Assembly (NCBI GenBank): GCA_015852425.1
Contig: JAAAIG010000504.1
Coordinates: 1 to 28,111 of the forward strand
DNA length: 28,111 nucleotides
Direction: 5' to 3'
Origin: Gryganskiella cystojenkinii
Lineage: Eukaryota > Mortierellomycota > Mortierellomycetes > Mortierellales > Mortierellaceae
In this document: in pieces, positions 17,418 to 25,886 of the stretch
Position numbering within the stretch: position 1 is the first letter of the stretch
Layout: every line of letters starts with the position of its first letter
The notes under the pieces: model-generated
Database searches by the model: none
Told to the model about the DNA's origin: nothing
Seen by the model: only the letters and a program-made list of their open reading frames with translations
Program-made: the position numbers and the translations under genes

Positions 17418-19133
17418 TTAAATACTTTGGATGCCATGTTCTTTGAAGAAAGCTTGGAGTTGTGCTCGTACCTCCTTGTCCACATTTGCTCGACCAACGT
17501 CCACAACTCTTAAACGCTCCCAATGCTCGACCATCCATTGAGCGTCCTTGATCGTCATCTCTTGAAAAGTCTCGGCATCGAATCTCAAGTTCTGCAGAGA
17601 CTTCAACTTTAGCCTGTCCAGACCATGCTTCAGGGAGCACTTTTGAAGTGTGAACGACTGTATGTCTTCATGGTCCATCCAGTCTGGGTACGCCTCTTGT
17701 TGCACCGAGTTTGCGTTAATGAGTCCCAAGGTCGTGAGCTTTGTCAGGTCAGAGAGACGGTCCCAAAAGACTGTTGAGGATGATTTCTCACTCTCCTCTT
17801 GAACTAACGACGACGACGACGACGACGACGATGACTGCCGGTTCCTACGAAGCAAGAGACCCATCTGGAATTCCCTCAAGACCTTACAAACCCAGGGTCG
17901 CGGATCCTTTTCCACATCTTCATCAGACAGACCGCGGGCTCGGATCTTTCTAAGCTTGGGCAACTCACAAAGAAACCGTTGGACAGCCCATCCTCGGAGA
18001 TGACCACACCTGTCTAACGAGAGCGTCTCAAGTTTTCCACAATGCTTTCCGTTCCCAGATTCCAGCAGCGCTTTTGCGGACAAATTCCCGAACGCGGTAT
18101 TGTCCATGTTAAGTACCCTGAGCGGTCCGACGGTCTCGATTATCTCGGCCATATCTTTATCCCTGAGGCCGTTCATCGAGATCTCCAATGATTCCAAGAA
18201 CGGCCACAGTCCCTGTCGTAAGTGCTGGGCGAACGGTGGCCGCAATGACAGATATGTGTCGACCCATTTCAGGGATCGGATCTGTTGACAGTCCAACAGG
18301 AATTTGTATTCCAAAGTGAGAAGCTTCATGGATCCTATCGAGAGGCGTTGAATCCGAGCACCTTGTAGAGAATGCCGGTGCGGGGACTGTTTCCAGTCTG
18401 GAGAGTGCTGGTTAACGAGTTCATAAGCATTAAAAGGTCGTTGGGTCGAGGACGAGACAAACGTAATACAGTCAAGGTTCAGAGTTTCGAGGCTGATGAG
18501 CAACTGATAGAACTTGGGGTCGAGATGATCGAGCTGGATGCCGATGTTGCGGAGTGTCAAGGTTTTTAGGGATTGTTCGTTCGATTGTCCCTGTATACGA
18601 GAACAGCAACTTCCTTCGAGGATATCCCATACAGATGTGAATACTTTGGCGATATCTGTGTACCAGGGGCCAGGCTTTGGATACAGGTTGACGAGGGTGA
18701 GGGACGAGAGTGTGTGACCTTGTCGTCGAACCAGGTCAGTGACAAGTTGACGACCTTTTGCCTTGTCCCGAAAGGAGTCGTATTCGGAAAAGACGACGCT
18801 TAGGTGTTGAAGACAGGGCATGTCGAGCTGGAGAACACGGTTATCGCCCTGGCCGACAAGGTTGTTGACATGAAGCGATTCGATCCAGTGAGTATTTGGT
18901 GATAAGGATCGAAGAGTTTGTCTACCGCTGGGTTCCCTTGGGGCGGTTAAATCATGAGTGTCAGTGTCAGATGAAGAGAGACGGATATGACGCCAAAGAA
19001 AAGGAAGAAAGTTGTTGTGAAGGGAGCGGGAGACCAAGGTGCAGGCAAAGAGGGACTTGTTTGTGAGGTAGAGCGCGAGTTCGGAGGCGAACTCGGGGAG
19101 GTCCAAGGGATGGGTTTGTCGAGGGTTGATCAT
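17418..19133 (-). CDS. F-box protein with leucine-rich region, 571 aa
   Basis: The first in-frame ATG is at 19133 and the frame stays open to TAA at 17418 in one exon. Residues 9-52 form an F-box (HPLDLPEFASELALYL then SLFACTLVSRSLHNNFLPFL and W-R-H-I-R-L), which would dock the protein to Skp1 in an SCF ubiquitin ligase. The rest is irregular leucine-rich repeat sequence (SLKTLTLRNIGIQLDHL, LESLEISMNGLRD, LETLSLDRCGHLRG) that would present substrate. A run of nine serines (434-442) comes from a (CGA)8 tract at 17808-17831. Near the C-terminus DAQWMVEHWERLRVVDV matches a motif shared with the neighbouring gene at 20815-21897. Substrate unknown. A GAGACGAGATT triplication lies just upstream of the ATG. 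Confidence 0.85.
   Translation of the reverse strand: MINPRQTHPLDLPEFASELALYLTNKSLFACTLVSRSLHNNFLPFLWRHIRLSSSDTDTHDLTAPREPSGRQTLRSLSPNTHWIESLHVNNLVGQGDNRVLQLDMPCLQHLSVVFSEYDSFRDKAKGRQLVTDLVRRQGHTLSSLTLVNLYPKPGPWYTDIAKVFTSVWDILEGSCCSRIQGQSNEQSLKTLTLRNIGIQLDHLDPKFYQLLISLETLNLDCITFVSSSTQRPFNAYELVNQHSPDWKQSPHRHSLQGARIQRLSIGSMKLLTLEYKFLLDCQQIRSLKWVDTYLSLRPPFAQHLRQGLWPFLESLEISMNGLRDKDMAEIIETVGPLRVLNMDNTAFGNLSAKALLESGNGKHCGKLETLSLDRCGHLRGWAVQRFLCELPKLRKIRARGLSDEDVEKDPRPWVCKVLREFQMGLLLRRNRQSSSSSSSSSLVQEESEKSSSTVFWDRLSDLTKLTTLGLINANSVQQEAYPDWMDHEDIQSFTLQKCSLKHGLDRLKLKSLQNLRFDAETFQEMTIKDAQWMVEHWERLRVVDVGRANVDKEVRAQLQAFFKEHGIQSI
17808..17834. repeat. trinucleotide microsatellite encoding poly-Ser
   Basis: Eight consecutive CGA units followed by TGA on the plus strand encode nine serines of the minus-strand F-box protein. 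Length may vary between strains without shifting the frame. Confidence 0.85.
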
Positions 19134-19641
19134 TTCTCTTGTGATGGGAAGAAAACGAAGGGGGCGAGATTGGACGAGATTAGAGACGAGATTGGAGACG
19201 AGATTGTTTCCAATAAATGAATTGGCTCTTTTGCGAAATGAAAAAAACTTGTCCGTGTCCGTAGTCCATCTACCCCGCTGCAATCCCTGGCTTAAAAAAA
19301 AGATTCCTCATTCAATCCATTCATGCATTTTTGTCACTCGCCATAGTTACCCATCACATGTCTGTCCGTCCTGTTGTGATTCCATTTTCGTTTGCTCAAA
19401 GACACCAATCAGTGTGGCGAAGCACGCTTCCTTTTTCCTATAAATAAATTGAGGGCTCTGACCCTGTCCTTCTCCCCTTTGTCTCTGCTCGACAATTGTT
19501 CTCACGGTAGCAGCGTAACGACGAAAAAAGTTAAAAAATATAACGGCTCCAAGAGACACTCCCACCCTTACTGACTACCACCACCCTCTCTCTCCCTCTC
19601 TTTATTTGCTGATAGGTTCATACCGACAGACTGCTCACATC
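19134..19641. promoter_or_regulatory. shared divergent promoter of two F-box genes
   Basis: The 508-bp gap separates ATGs pointing outwards. TATAAATA at 19439-19446 faces the plus gene, about 200 nt before its ATG, with T/C-rich sequence (TCTCTCCCTCTC near 19590) in the leader. GCTGATAG near 19609 could be part of a leader intron. Confidence 0.4.
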
Positions 19642-20211
19642 ATGGAAACAACAACCCGAGATCCTAATCTTCTCCCTTTCCTGCGCGTTATCCGCATACA
19701 CGAGCTGTTTGACTGTCTCCAGGCCTACCTCACCTCAAACTCGGACCTTGTTGCCCTGACTCTGGTCTGCAGGGAATTCACTCGGCTCTTCAACCCTCTT
19801 CTCTGGCACACCATCGAGATCAAGACCAAAAAACAACATGATCTCTTTGTCAGCACACCCGAGGTCCAACAAGCGATCCGTCGTCATGGCCACGCATACA
19901 TCCGTGTCATCCGTATTCGAACGCCAAAGAGCCTCGCACCGTTCTATTCAAAAGTGGGTCCTCTTTACGTGCCCGGGTCCAATGTCGACAATGAAAACGA
20001 CACCACAATGCTCTTGAACTTGCACACGCTCGAGTTTCCCTGGCCCGGCTGTATGGCTTTCGAGGAGATGCTTGAACCTACAATAATGCATACCATGGAA
20101 GAACTCTATGGGCTCCAAGAAAGTGAACCCGATATCAGCAACTCCAGGGACGGCCTCTGTGGATTCTACAAATCTTTTCGTATCGACATGTCAAGTTCCT
20201 CGACAACCTGA
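19642..20211 (+). CDS. short F-box protein, 189 aa, lacking the repeat region
   Basis: The ATG at 19642 opens METTTRDPNLLPFLRVIRIH, then an F-box-like segment IHELFDCLQAYLTSNSDLVA and LTLVCREFTRLFNPLLWHTI (about residues 18-57). It continues into a short region (YIRVIRIRTPKSLAPFYSKV, LLNLHTLEFPWPGC) that looks like the first leucine-rich strand of longer family members, and stops at 20211 after a Ser/Thr tail (DMSSSSTT). Family members in such genomes are usually 400-700 residues, so this is probably truncated, either a decaying copy or an F-box-only protein that could compete for Skp1. It is divergent with the 571-aa gene. Downstream DNA to 20600 is A-rich and shows no continuing exon. Confidence 0.65.
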   Translation: METTTRDPNLLPFLRVIRIHELFDCLQAYLTSNSDLVALTLVCREFTRLFNPLLWHTIEIKTKKQHDLFVSTPEVQQAIRRHGHAYIRVIRIRTPKSLAPFYSKVGPLYVPGSNVDNENDTTMLLNLHTLEFPWPGCMAFEEMLEPTIMHTMEELYGLQESEPDISNSRDGLCGFYKSFRIDMSSSSTT

Positions 20212-20814
20212 AAAAAATAAGCGATCGGCAACAGAGGAGGAGGCCCCAAGCTGTACAAAGAAGTCAAAAGTAACCATACGATCGGCAACAGATCCATTGC
20301 CACGTGACTGATATACCAATCCTGTTCAAAAAAAAGTAGTCTTGAAAGCAACATAATCCCGTCAAAAATAATGGTGATTGGGAAGGCATGCGCACAGCGT
20401 AAAACGACAACAACAACGACAAAGAAAAGCAGAAGGAAAAAAAGGGAAAACAGGAAAACAAACAAAAAAGTGACAATTGAAAAAACTGAACTTGGAGGTA
20501 ATTCAAAGCAGAAGGCAGAGAGAAAGAAAATGGGAATGATAACAAAAATGGCCGATTTCGAGAAGTGACGAATTTCAAGATGAACAAAAAGTGATGGTTG
20601 ACTTCGACGCCCACAATAAGAAAAACGAGATCACTGGTCTCACAGGCATGACAAGGATCTAATTATCAAACGATGCGTTTTGATGGATGAGGCAAGGAAG
20701 ACGAAGGGATAAAGTTCTCATTTTGGAAAGAAACAATAGTGCAGTTGGCAGACAGAAAGGATTTATATTACTATGAAATGCAGTTCGGACGACATGGTCA
20801 ATTATCCTGGTCTA
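20212..20814. other. intergenic, A-rich, no gene supported
   Basis: Strong A/G bias on the plus strand from 20390 to 20570 produces Phe/Leu/Ser-rich minus ORFs and Lys/Thr-rich plus ORFs, which I reject. CGATCGGCAACAGA occurs at about 20223 and again in similar form (CGATCGGCAACAGAT) at about 20279, a 56-bp spaced repeat. Confidence 0.5.
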
Positions 20815-21897
20815 TTAGGGGCCACGTCGTGTATTGGTCCAGGAAGGTAGTCTAATTCGTGCAGTGATGTCCTTGGCCTCCAATATCTCTTCAATCTCTC
20901 GAGCCATCTCCCTCTCATCTCCATAAATATTTCCTGAGACGTTCTTCATTGCAGGCCAATTATTGACCATCCATTGAGCATCTGCCGCAGTTATGTAGGT
21001 GCCGCCCTCGCATCTAAACTCGAGGTCCTCTAGGTCCTGCAGGCTCCCCAACTGGTCCAAGCCTGACTCCAGCCGCAGATCCAGCGTTGGGTTTTCAGCG
21101 TCTTCCTCATCCTCCCAATCAGAAATATTCAGTAACTGGAGCTTGGTCAGTCGAGCAAGTTGAGAGTGAACCGCACGATGCATTGCCATGCGTTGAATGT
21201 CGACTCGTCCAAAATCAGCCCTGATGTGCACGTGGAAAACCTCGAGTTTTGTGCAGACCCATGCATGGCCGTCCACAATATCTGGGATGCATATGCAGTC
21301 AGCATAGAGCCGCAGCAGCTTGGGACAATTTTCAAGGATAGTCTGGACCATGCCGCCAGCAACGTCACTGCAGTAGTGAAGGTGCAGCTCTTCAATCGAT
21401 TCGCAGAGTCGTCTTGGCCCCACCCCCATCACATGCTTGCCGCACTCGCCAGCTTGCATGATCTCCCGAATCTCTACAAGTGCCTGCAATGAAAGGTGTC
21501 CAAAGAGGGTTCCATCTGCATTCAGAGTTTTCAATTGATGCGTGTGTCTCAAAATTGTCGCCAAGACTTGATCACTGACCGGGATGTTAGATAGGACCAG
21601 TGACTCGAGCCGTGAGGAAGACCAACGATCCTGGGAGATGCTTTGATAAATAACGTCAACGTCATCATAGTCTTGGAGGTGGAGTGTCTGAATGTGGTGC
21701 ATGTTGCGCTGGAGGCCTCGCAAGAAATCCGGTTTATTTCTCCTCTCGTGGCATGACTTTGTTGACTTCCATACATATGGCGCGGAAGCATTGTAAAATC
21801 TCTGGCTGACGCGCATACAAACAACCTGATCCTTGCGCTTCAGAATTTGGCAAATAAGTCTCAAGATCTCAGGAATGTCGAGTGGAGACGTGTTCAT
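20815..21897 (-). CDS. F-box protein with leucine-rich region, 360 aa
   Basis: A single exon from the ATG at 21897. Residues 4-48 are F-box-like (SPLDIPEILRLICQILKRKD then VVCMRVSQRFYNASAPYVW), followed by leucine-rich repeats (SRLESLVLSNIPVSDQVL, HQLKTLNADGTLFGHLSL, SIEELHLHYCSDVAGG, CPKLLRLYADCICIPDIV, LQDLEDLEFRCEGGTYI). TAADAQWMVNNWPAMKNV near the C-terminus is the same motif as in the 571-aa neighbour, indicating a common family. Expected role: substrate-recognition subunit of an SCF ubiquitin ligase; substrate unknown. GTAAGT on the minus strand near 22023 and CATTTAG near 21917 could remove a leader intron just before the ATG. Confidence 0.85.
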   Translation of the reverse strand: MNTSPLDIPEILRLICQILKRKDQVVCMRVSQRFYNASAPYVWKSTKSCHERRNKPDFLRGLQRNMHHIQTLHLQDYDDVDVIYQSISQDRWSSSRLESLVLSNIPVSDQVLATILRHTHQLKTLNADGTLFGHLSLQALVEIREIMQAGECGKHVMGVGPRRLCESIEELHLHYCSDVAGGMVQTILENCPKLLRLYADCICIPDIVDGHAWVCTKLEVFHVHIRADFGRVDIQRMAMHRAVHSQLARLTKLQLLNISDWEDEEDAENPTLDLRLESGLDQLGSLQDLEDLEFRCEGGTYITAADAQWMVNNWPAMKNVSGNIYGDEREMAREIEEILEAKDITARIRLPSWTNTRRGP

Positions 21898-22650
21898 TGT
21901 GTACAGAGCTAAATGCCGAAGACGTGAATTTGAAAAGGAAGAAGATGATGAGCCGGCAAGTCAAGTAATTCAAGCGTAACAAAGTCAACCATAAAGTCAA
22001 AGACAAAGAGGGGGGAACTTACAGACAAGAAGTGAGGAGACGGATGATGAGTTATGAGCTGGGGAGAACGGAGCGTTTAAATATTCAAGAATGGGCTATG
22101 CAAGAATGGGCACTGCGGCAATGTGGCAACGGTACGTCAGTCTCGATTGACAAACACCATCCTAGGGGAAAAGAAGGGAGAGTCTTTTTTTTTATTACGT
22201 CGAGGGAGGTGCGTGTAAAAAACCGAGTGTGACCCTACGCCTCCAGGGTCCTCGTCAGCAAGGAAAGGCAGTCACCCACTTTTGCTGATCAAGGATTTTC
22301 CCACCTGTTCTTGGTTTCTTCTTGGCTTCGACGTGTGCGCTACTGTATGTCCCTTCAAACCCCTCAACACGTTTTTTTCTTTTGGTCTGGACCTTCAACG
22401 GGAATGGGTCGCTTTGGTTGCGTTCTTTTTTCACCCCTTTCTTTCTTCTGCCGTTTTGTTGATACCAACTGTGTTCATGGTGACGATTTACATTGTCCCT
22501 CCATGGATGTGAAAAAAAAACGCTTGAGATCATTCGGATTAGTTACATTTTTCTCAAGGTATAAAAAGACAAAGAGTCATCCTCTTACCCCACCTATTCT
22601 TCATCCACATCCCACTCAAGCAACCTCTTTGTAACAAGCAAAAAACAATC
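21898..22650. other. intergenic promoter region for two outward-facing genes
   Basis: It separates the minus F-box gene from the plus secreted gene. For the former, TATTTAAA on minus lies near 22078. For the latter, TATAAAAA lies at 22560-22567. Overlapping ORFs on both strands around 22255-22634 have no domain, and I treat them as noise. Confidence 0.5.
22560..22567 (+). promoter_or_regulatory. TATA box of the secreted-protein gene
   Basis: TATAAAAA lies 91 nt upstream of the ATG at 22651, followed by a C/A-rich leader ending AAACAATC. Confidence 0.6.
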
Positions 22651-23388
22651 ATGGTCAAGATCACCCTCTCGCTCCTCTCCATGGCTGCTGTGGTCGCCTC
22701 AGTCGTCGCTGCTTCCTCCTGTGCCCAGGAAACCGTCGATAATTTTGAATGTATTATAAGTACTTTGCTCTATGTTCTATTCTCAAGCCACATATTTCCA
22801 TTTCTCATTTTGGCATTCGATTCAAGAACTAACAAACCATCTTTGTCCATGTTTCACCATTTATTCTCAGCCGACTACCGTGTTGACAACAAGTGCCTCC
22901 CTAGCGATTCCGTTAATGAGTACCAGACCTTCACGCTTACGAGCGTGAACCTCCGCACCATTATCTCCAAGCGCGATGACAACATCCTGGTCGGCGGCAT
23001 CATCGGAAACAGTTTGTTCCAGGAGCTCGAACTCTGTGTCGTCTCCACCGATGCAGAATGCAACCCTCCCTATCCCACGAATTGCATCTACGAAAATGTA
23101 GAGTACCGTTTCCGCGTGAACCATCCCATCAAGGGATATCTCCGTGTGGTCGACAACGAGGTCGAGATCGTTCCCAACTTCTCCGACGCCTCCGGCTTGA
23201 ACCTGCATCAGATCTCGGGCTGGTATCTCCGTGTCGGCCACAAGGACCACACCAGCTCGCTTCAGGTCTTTTCAGCCCCTAGGGCTGGTCATCCCATTGT
23301 CGTCGAGGAGGCCACCTTCAACAAGCAATCTCAGTACATGGAGATCAAGAAGTCAAGCTACCGTAAAGGCCGCTTCTACTTGTGGTAA
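22651..23388 (+). CDS. secreted protein of unrecognised family, two exons
   Basis: Exon 1 22651-22750, intron 22751-22870 (120 nt, GTATTA donor, ACTAAC branch site, TTCTCAG acceptor, phase 1), exon 2 22871-23388; 205 residues. A signal peptide (MVKITLSLLSMAAVVASVVA) precedes a mature domain with cysteines at 24, 42, 89, 97 and 105 and beta-rich sequence: DYRVDNKCLP, DDNILVGGIIGNSLFQELEL, YPTNCIYENVEYRFRV, KGYLRVVDNEVEIVP and SGWYLRVGHKD. Repeated Y/F-R-V strands suggest a compact beta fold. I do not recognise a family with known function. The intron length is a multiple of three and has no in-frame stop, so retention would add 40 residues including a hydrophobic span right after the signal peptide. 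Confidence 0.75.
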   Translation: MVKITLSLLSMAAVVASVVAASSCAQETVDNFECIISTLLYVLFSSHIFPFLILAFDSRTNKPSLSMFHHLFSADYRVDNKCLPSDSVNEYQTFTLTSVNLRTIISKRDDNILVGGIIGNSLFQELELCVVSTDAECNPPYPTNCIYENVEYRFRVNHPIKGYLRVVDNEVEIVPNFSDASGLNLHQISGWYLRVGHKDHTSSLQVFSAPRAGHPIVVEEATFNKQSQYMEIKKSSYRKGRFYLW

Positions 23389-24066
23389 TTTTCCTTTTGA
23401 TTGCCCGCGCTTTTCAGAAGAAAACAGTAAAATATTTCCACAATGTAGTTTATATACCGCGGACATAGGTATACTTGTATTATAGAAGATAGTTAATTAT
23501 ACTAGGTGACGAACCAAACTAAACGGGGAGCCTATTATATCTTATATACTGCAAAAAATGGTGCAGGTGAGTACGTAATCTTTCTTTTACAAGGGGCTTG
23601 ACGGATTGGATGGGATATGGCGCGTCACCTGAAAGGATCTCCGTACGCAGATTTGTGGACGCATTACACAGCGTCTAATTCGTATCTATAAAGGAGGCAA
23701 AAGCGGTGGTAAACTCATCGATCCCTCTGAGAAACGCTCGCAAAAGCAACTCTCACTGGGCGTGAAAATGCAACAGACAGCACATTTCACGGCAGGGGGC
23801 TTGAAAACGTTCGCTGTGACTTAAGTTCACGGGAGTAGAGTACTCTGAACTTCATGAAAATAAGAAATTGTCTGCAACTTTTAACTCTAAGCCCAACTCA
23901 ACTTTTACCTGGGATTTAACATTTGGGCCGAAAAAGATATAGTCACTCTAACCTACTTAACAAAGGACGAAACCAAACAACCCTGGAAGGACGAAAGGGC
24001 ATCATGTATGGTTCTTGGATCCGGAAAACAGTCACGGCGAATATTTTTCAGCTTTCAATTGCGCAA
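23389..24066. other. intergenic, no gene supported
   Basis: GTATCTATAAAGGAGG near 23684 is a TATA-like word about 80 nt before an ATG at 23768 that opens only 18 codons. ATGGTGCAG followed by GTGAGT near 23560 looks like a tiny exon but no partner was found. Nothing else is supported. Confidence 0.45.
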
Positions 24067-24222
24067 TAGCCCTGTGTAAACTTGAGTTGGTCGTTTGGTC
24101 GTTTGGTGGTTTGGTCGTTTGGTCGAATTTTTTTTTTGTCTGTGTCAGACCCATGTAACCAAAAAAAAATTCGACCAAACCACCAAACGACCAAACGACC
24201 AACTCAAGTTTACACAGGGCTA
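24067..24222. mobile_element. MITE with long hairpin arms built of 8-bp units
   Basis: Element 24069-24220 (152 bp) is flanked by TA on both sides (24067-24068, 24221-24222). The arms begin GCCCTGTGTAAACTTGAG and contain tandem GTTTGGTC units; they pair almost end to end around a loop of roughly 30 bases (TGTCTGTGTCAGACCCATG). The left arm has one more 8-bp unit than the right. TA duplication plus inverted ends suggests a Tc1/mariner-type nonautonomous element. No transposase is encoded. The ORF across it is an artefact of the repeat. Confidence 0.85.
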
Positions 24223-24433
24223 ATAAGAACAAAAGAGTAAAATCGTCACGAATCGTAGGAGTCGTTCTCCTTTTCCTTCTTTGCTAGATCTTTTCCTTGC
24301 ACTGTGTAAAATATTGACGCCGATATCTCTTTGACTTTCTTCTCGACCTGCTTAAAATTCGCTTGTTCTATCGACGTCGACTTTTTTTTTTCTTAAAGAA
24401 AGTCTCGCAAGACGGCGTTCCTCGGGTAATTTC

Positions 24434-24812
24434 ATGGCGTGGGTACTTCCATCAACGCCAGATCTGATATTCATCCTCGCCATGTCCACTTTCTATTCAA
24501 CTTCATGGCTTCATGGTAAGGACGCATAGCAAGAAAAATAACAGACGAAAAAAGGTAGGAGAGGGGCTCTGCATTGTAGTTCTTGCTATCTTGACTTATA
24601 CGATCGAGAGACCGACTTTAGAGCATTATTATCAAAGTCGAAAAAGCAAGCAGCAGCGAGTGTTTTGCTCTTTGAAGGGTTTATGTCAGCGAAATGGCGG
24701 GATTGCAAAGACGGCGGTGTTTAAGACAAACACGCCGCATAACCAAAGCACAAATCATGGAATGTTGAACGTGCTTTTCATTTGCTTATCCTTGAGGAAA
24801 ATGTCGACATGA
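24434..24812 (+). CDS. weak two-exon small gene model
   Basis: The ATG at 24434 opens MAWVLPSTPDLIFILAMSTF and reaches a GTAAGG donor at 24516. A short 43-nt intron (to GTAG at 24558) keeps phase 1 and continues EGLCIVVLAILTYTIERPTL, EHYYQSRKSKQQRVFCSLKG to TGA at 24812, 111 residues. Two hydrophobic stretches near the N-terminus could be membrane spans. The intron is shorter than any other in the window, codon bias is weak, no TATA box is evident and no family is recognised, so this may be noise. Confidence 0.2.
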
Positions 24813-24967
24813 ACAGACTCTATATCTGTTTCTGTTTGCTTTGTCTTCAGTACTTTTTTATGTCGGTTTCGCAAGAAGCACTGGTTCGCCGGGAAGATTG
24901 CAAAAAATGAAAGGATTGGCATGAAAGCTTGAATACAGCCAAATCGACAATAACTGAGGCGACTCAT

Positions 24968-25154
24968 CGCGACCCTTTGCTTTGTTCTCAACTGCTGATC
25001 ACACTGAGCACAGGTCGTCAGGTTCTAAAGGAGACTACACAGATATTTATGGAGATAAGCTTATGACAAATTGTATCGAATGTTACTACCACGATCATTC
25101 TTTCTAGGGTATACGCAGAGTAATCAGCAGTTGAAAACAAAGCAAAGGGTCGCG
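24968..25154. repeat. 32-bp inverted repeat, MITE-like, 187 bp
   Basis: The arm 24968-24999 (starting CGCGACCCTTTGCTTTGTT) pairs with 25123-25154 with one mismatch. The 123-bp interior is noncoding. I found no matching target duplication at the edges, so whether this is a transposable element or an inverted duplication is open. Confidence 0.7.
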
Positions 25155-25886
25155 ACCAAGGTCACACAGGTTTGTGAGTCATGATCGTTCCTTCTTTCAT
25201 GGAAATTGGTCGTTGGTCGCAATGTCAAAATGCTCCACAAGAGGAAGGTTGGTCGTTCCATCGGATATTGGTGGTCGCTTCTCCTTTTTTGGTAGTGACC
25301 AAGAGCTGCTCTGATGATAGGGCTACATGCGGCGCATAATACAGACCATGAAAGCGGCGCGGGAGTGGGGTAGGCTGCGCCAAAGCACACAAGGTTTGTT
25401 GTGAAAATTTCAGAGTCTTAATTCGGTAATTTTTCAACGAGCAACCTTATCCATCGCCGTCGCCCACCTTGTTGCCTTTTTTTTTGTCCAAAGGGACAAA
25501 CATTCTCGAATTTTTTAGGTAGAAAGTTCCATCGATCCAGGGGTTTGTTCTCCCACTGAGCTTTCCAGAGAAGGGGAAGGGTTCTGCAGAATCATCTGTG
25601 TGTCCCATGTCGCATTTTTTTTGTGACGATTCACTGCCTGGCTGTTCGGAGAGTGATATCAAAACATACACACTCTATCCAACTGGATAAATGTTTCTCT
25701 CGTGTGGGAATTTTTTAGTAACATATCTTTTTGGCTGTATTTTTCTTTATAAAGGAGATTGCAAGAGCTTTCTCCTCTCTCCCATCTAACACCATCCTGC
25801 CTCATCACATACACATAATACCAAACAAAAGAGAGTCACCACTCTGCGCCTGATCAGTCACCCCCGCCCCTCTCCCTCCTGAAAAA
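25155..25886 (+). promoter_or_regulatory. upstream region of the repeat-peptide gene
   Basis: TATAAA at 25748-25753 lies 134 nt before the ATG at 25887; the leader is C/A/T-rich with CCCATCTAACACCATCC and ends TGAAAAA. TTGGTCGTT words near 25206 and 25252 resemble the 8-bp unit of the MITE at 24069. A minus ORF at 25447-25671 (FSGKLSGRTNPWIDGTFYLK) looks mildly coding but lacks an adequate start and is not called. Confidence 0.45.

Noticed and set aside
22867..23250. 127-codon minus ORF
   Set aside because: Antisense to exon 2 of the secreted-protein gene, which has signal peptide and splice support.
24032..24232. 66-codon minus ORF with repeated PPND/QTT residues
   Set aside because: Translation of the MITE hairpin arms.
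25447..25671. Minus ORF containing FSGKLSGRTNPWIDGTFYLK
   Set aside because: Starts at GTG next to a stop; its internal ATG leaves 53 codons without domain or promoter evidence.
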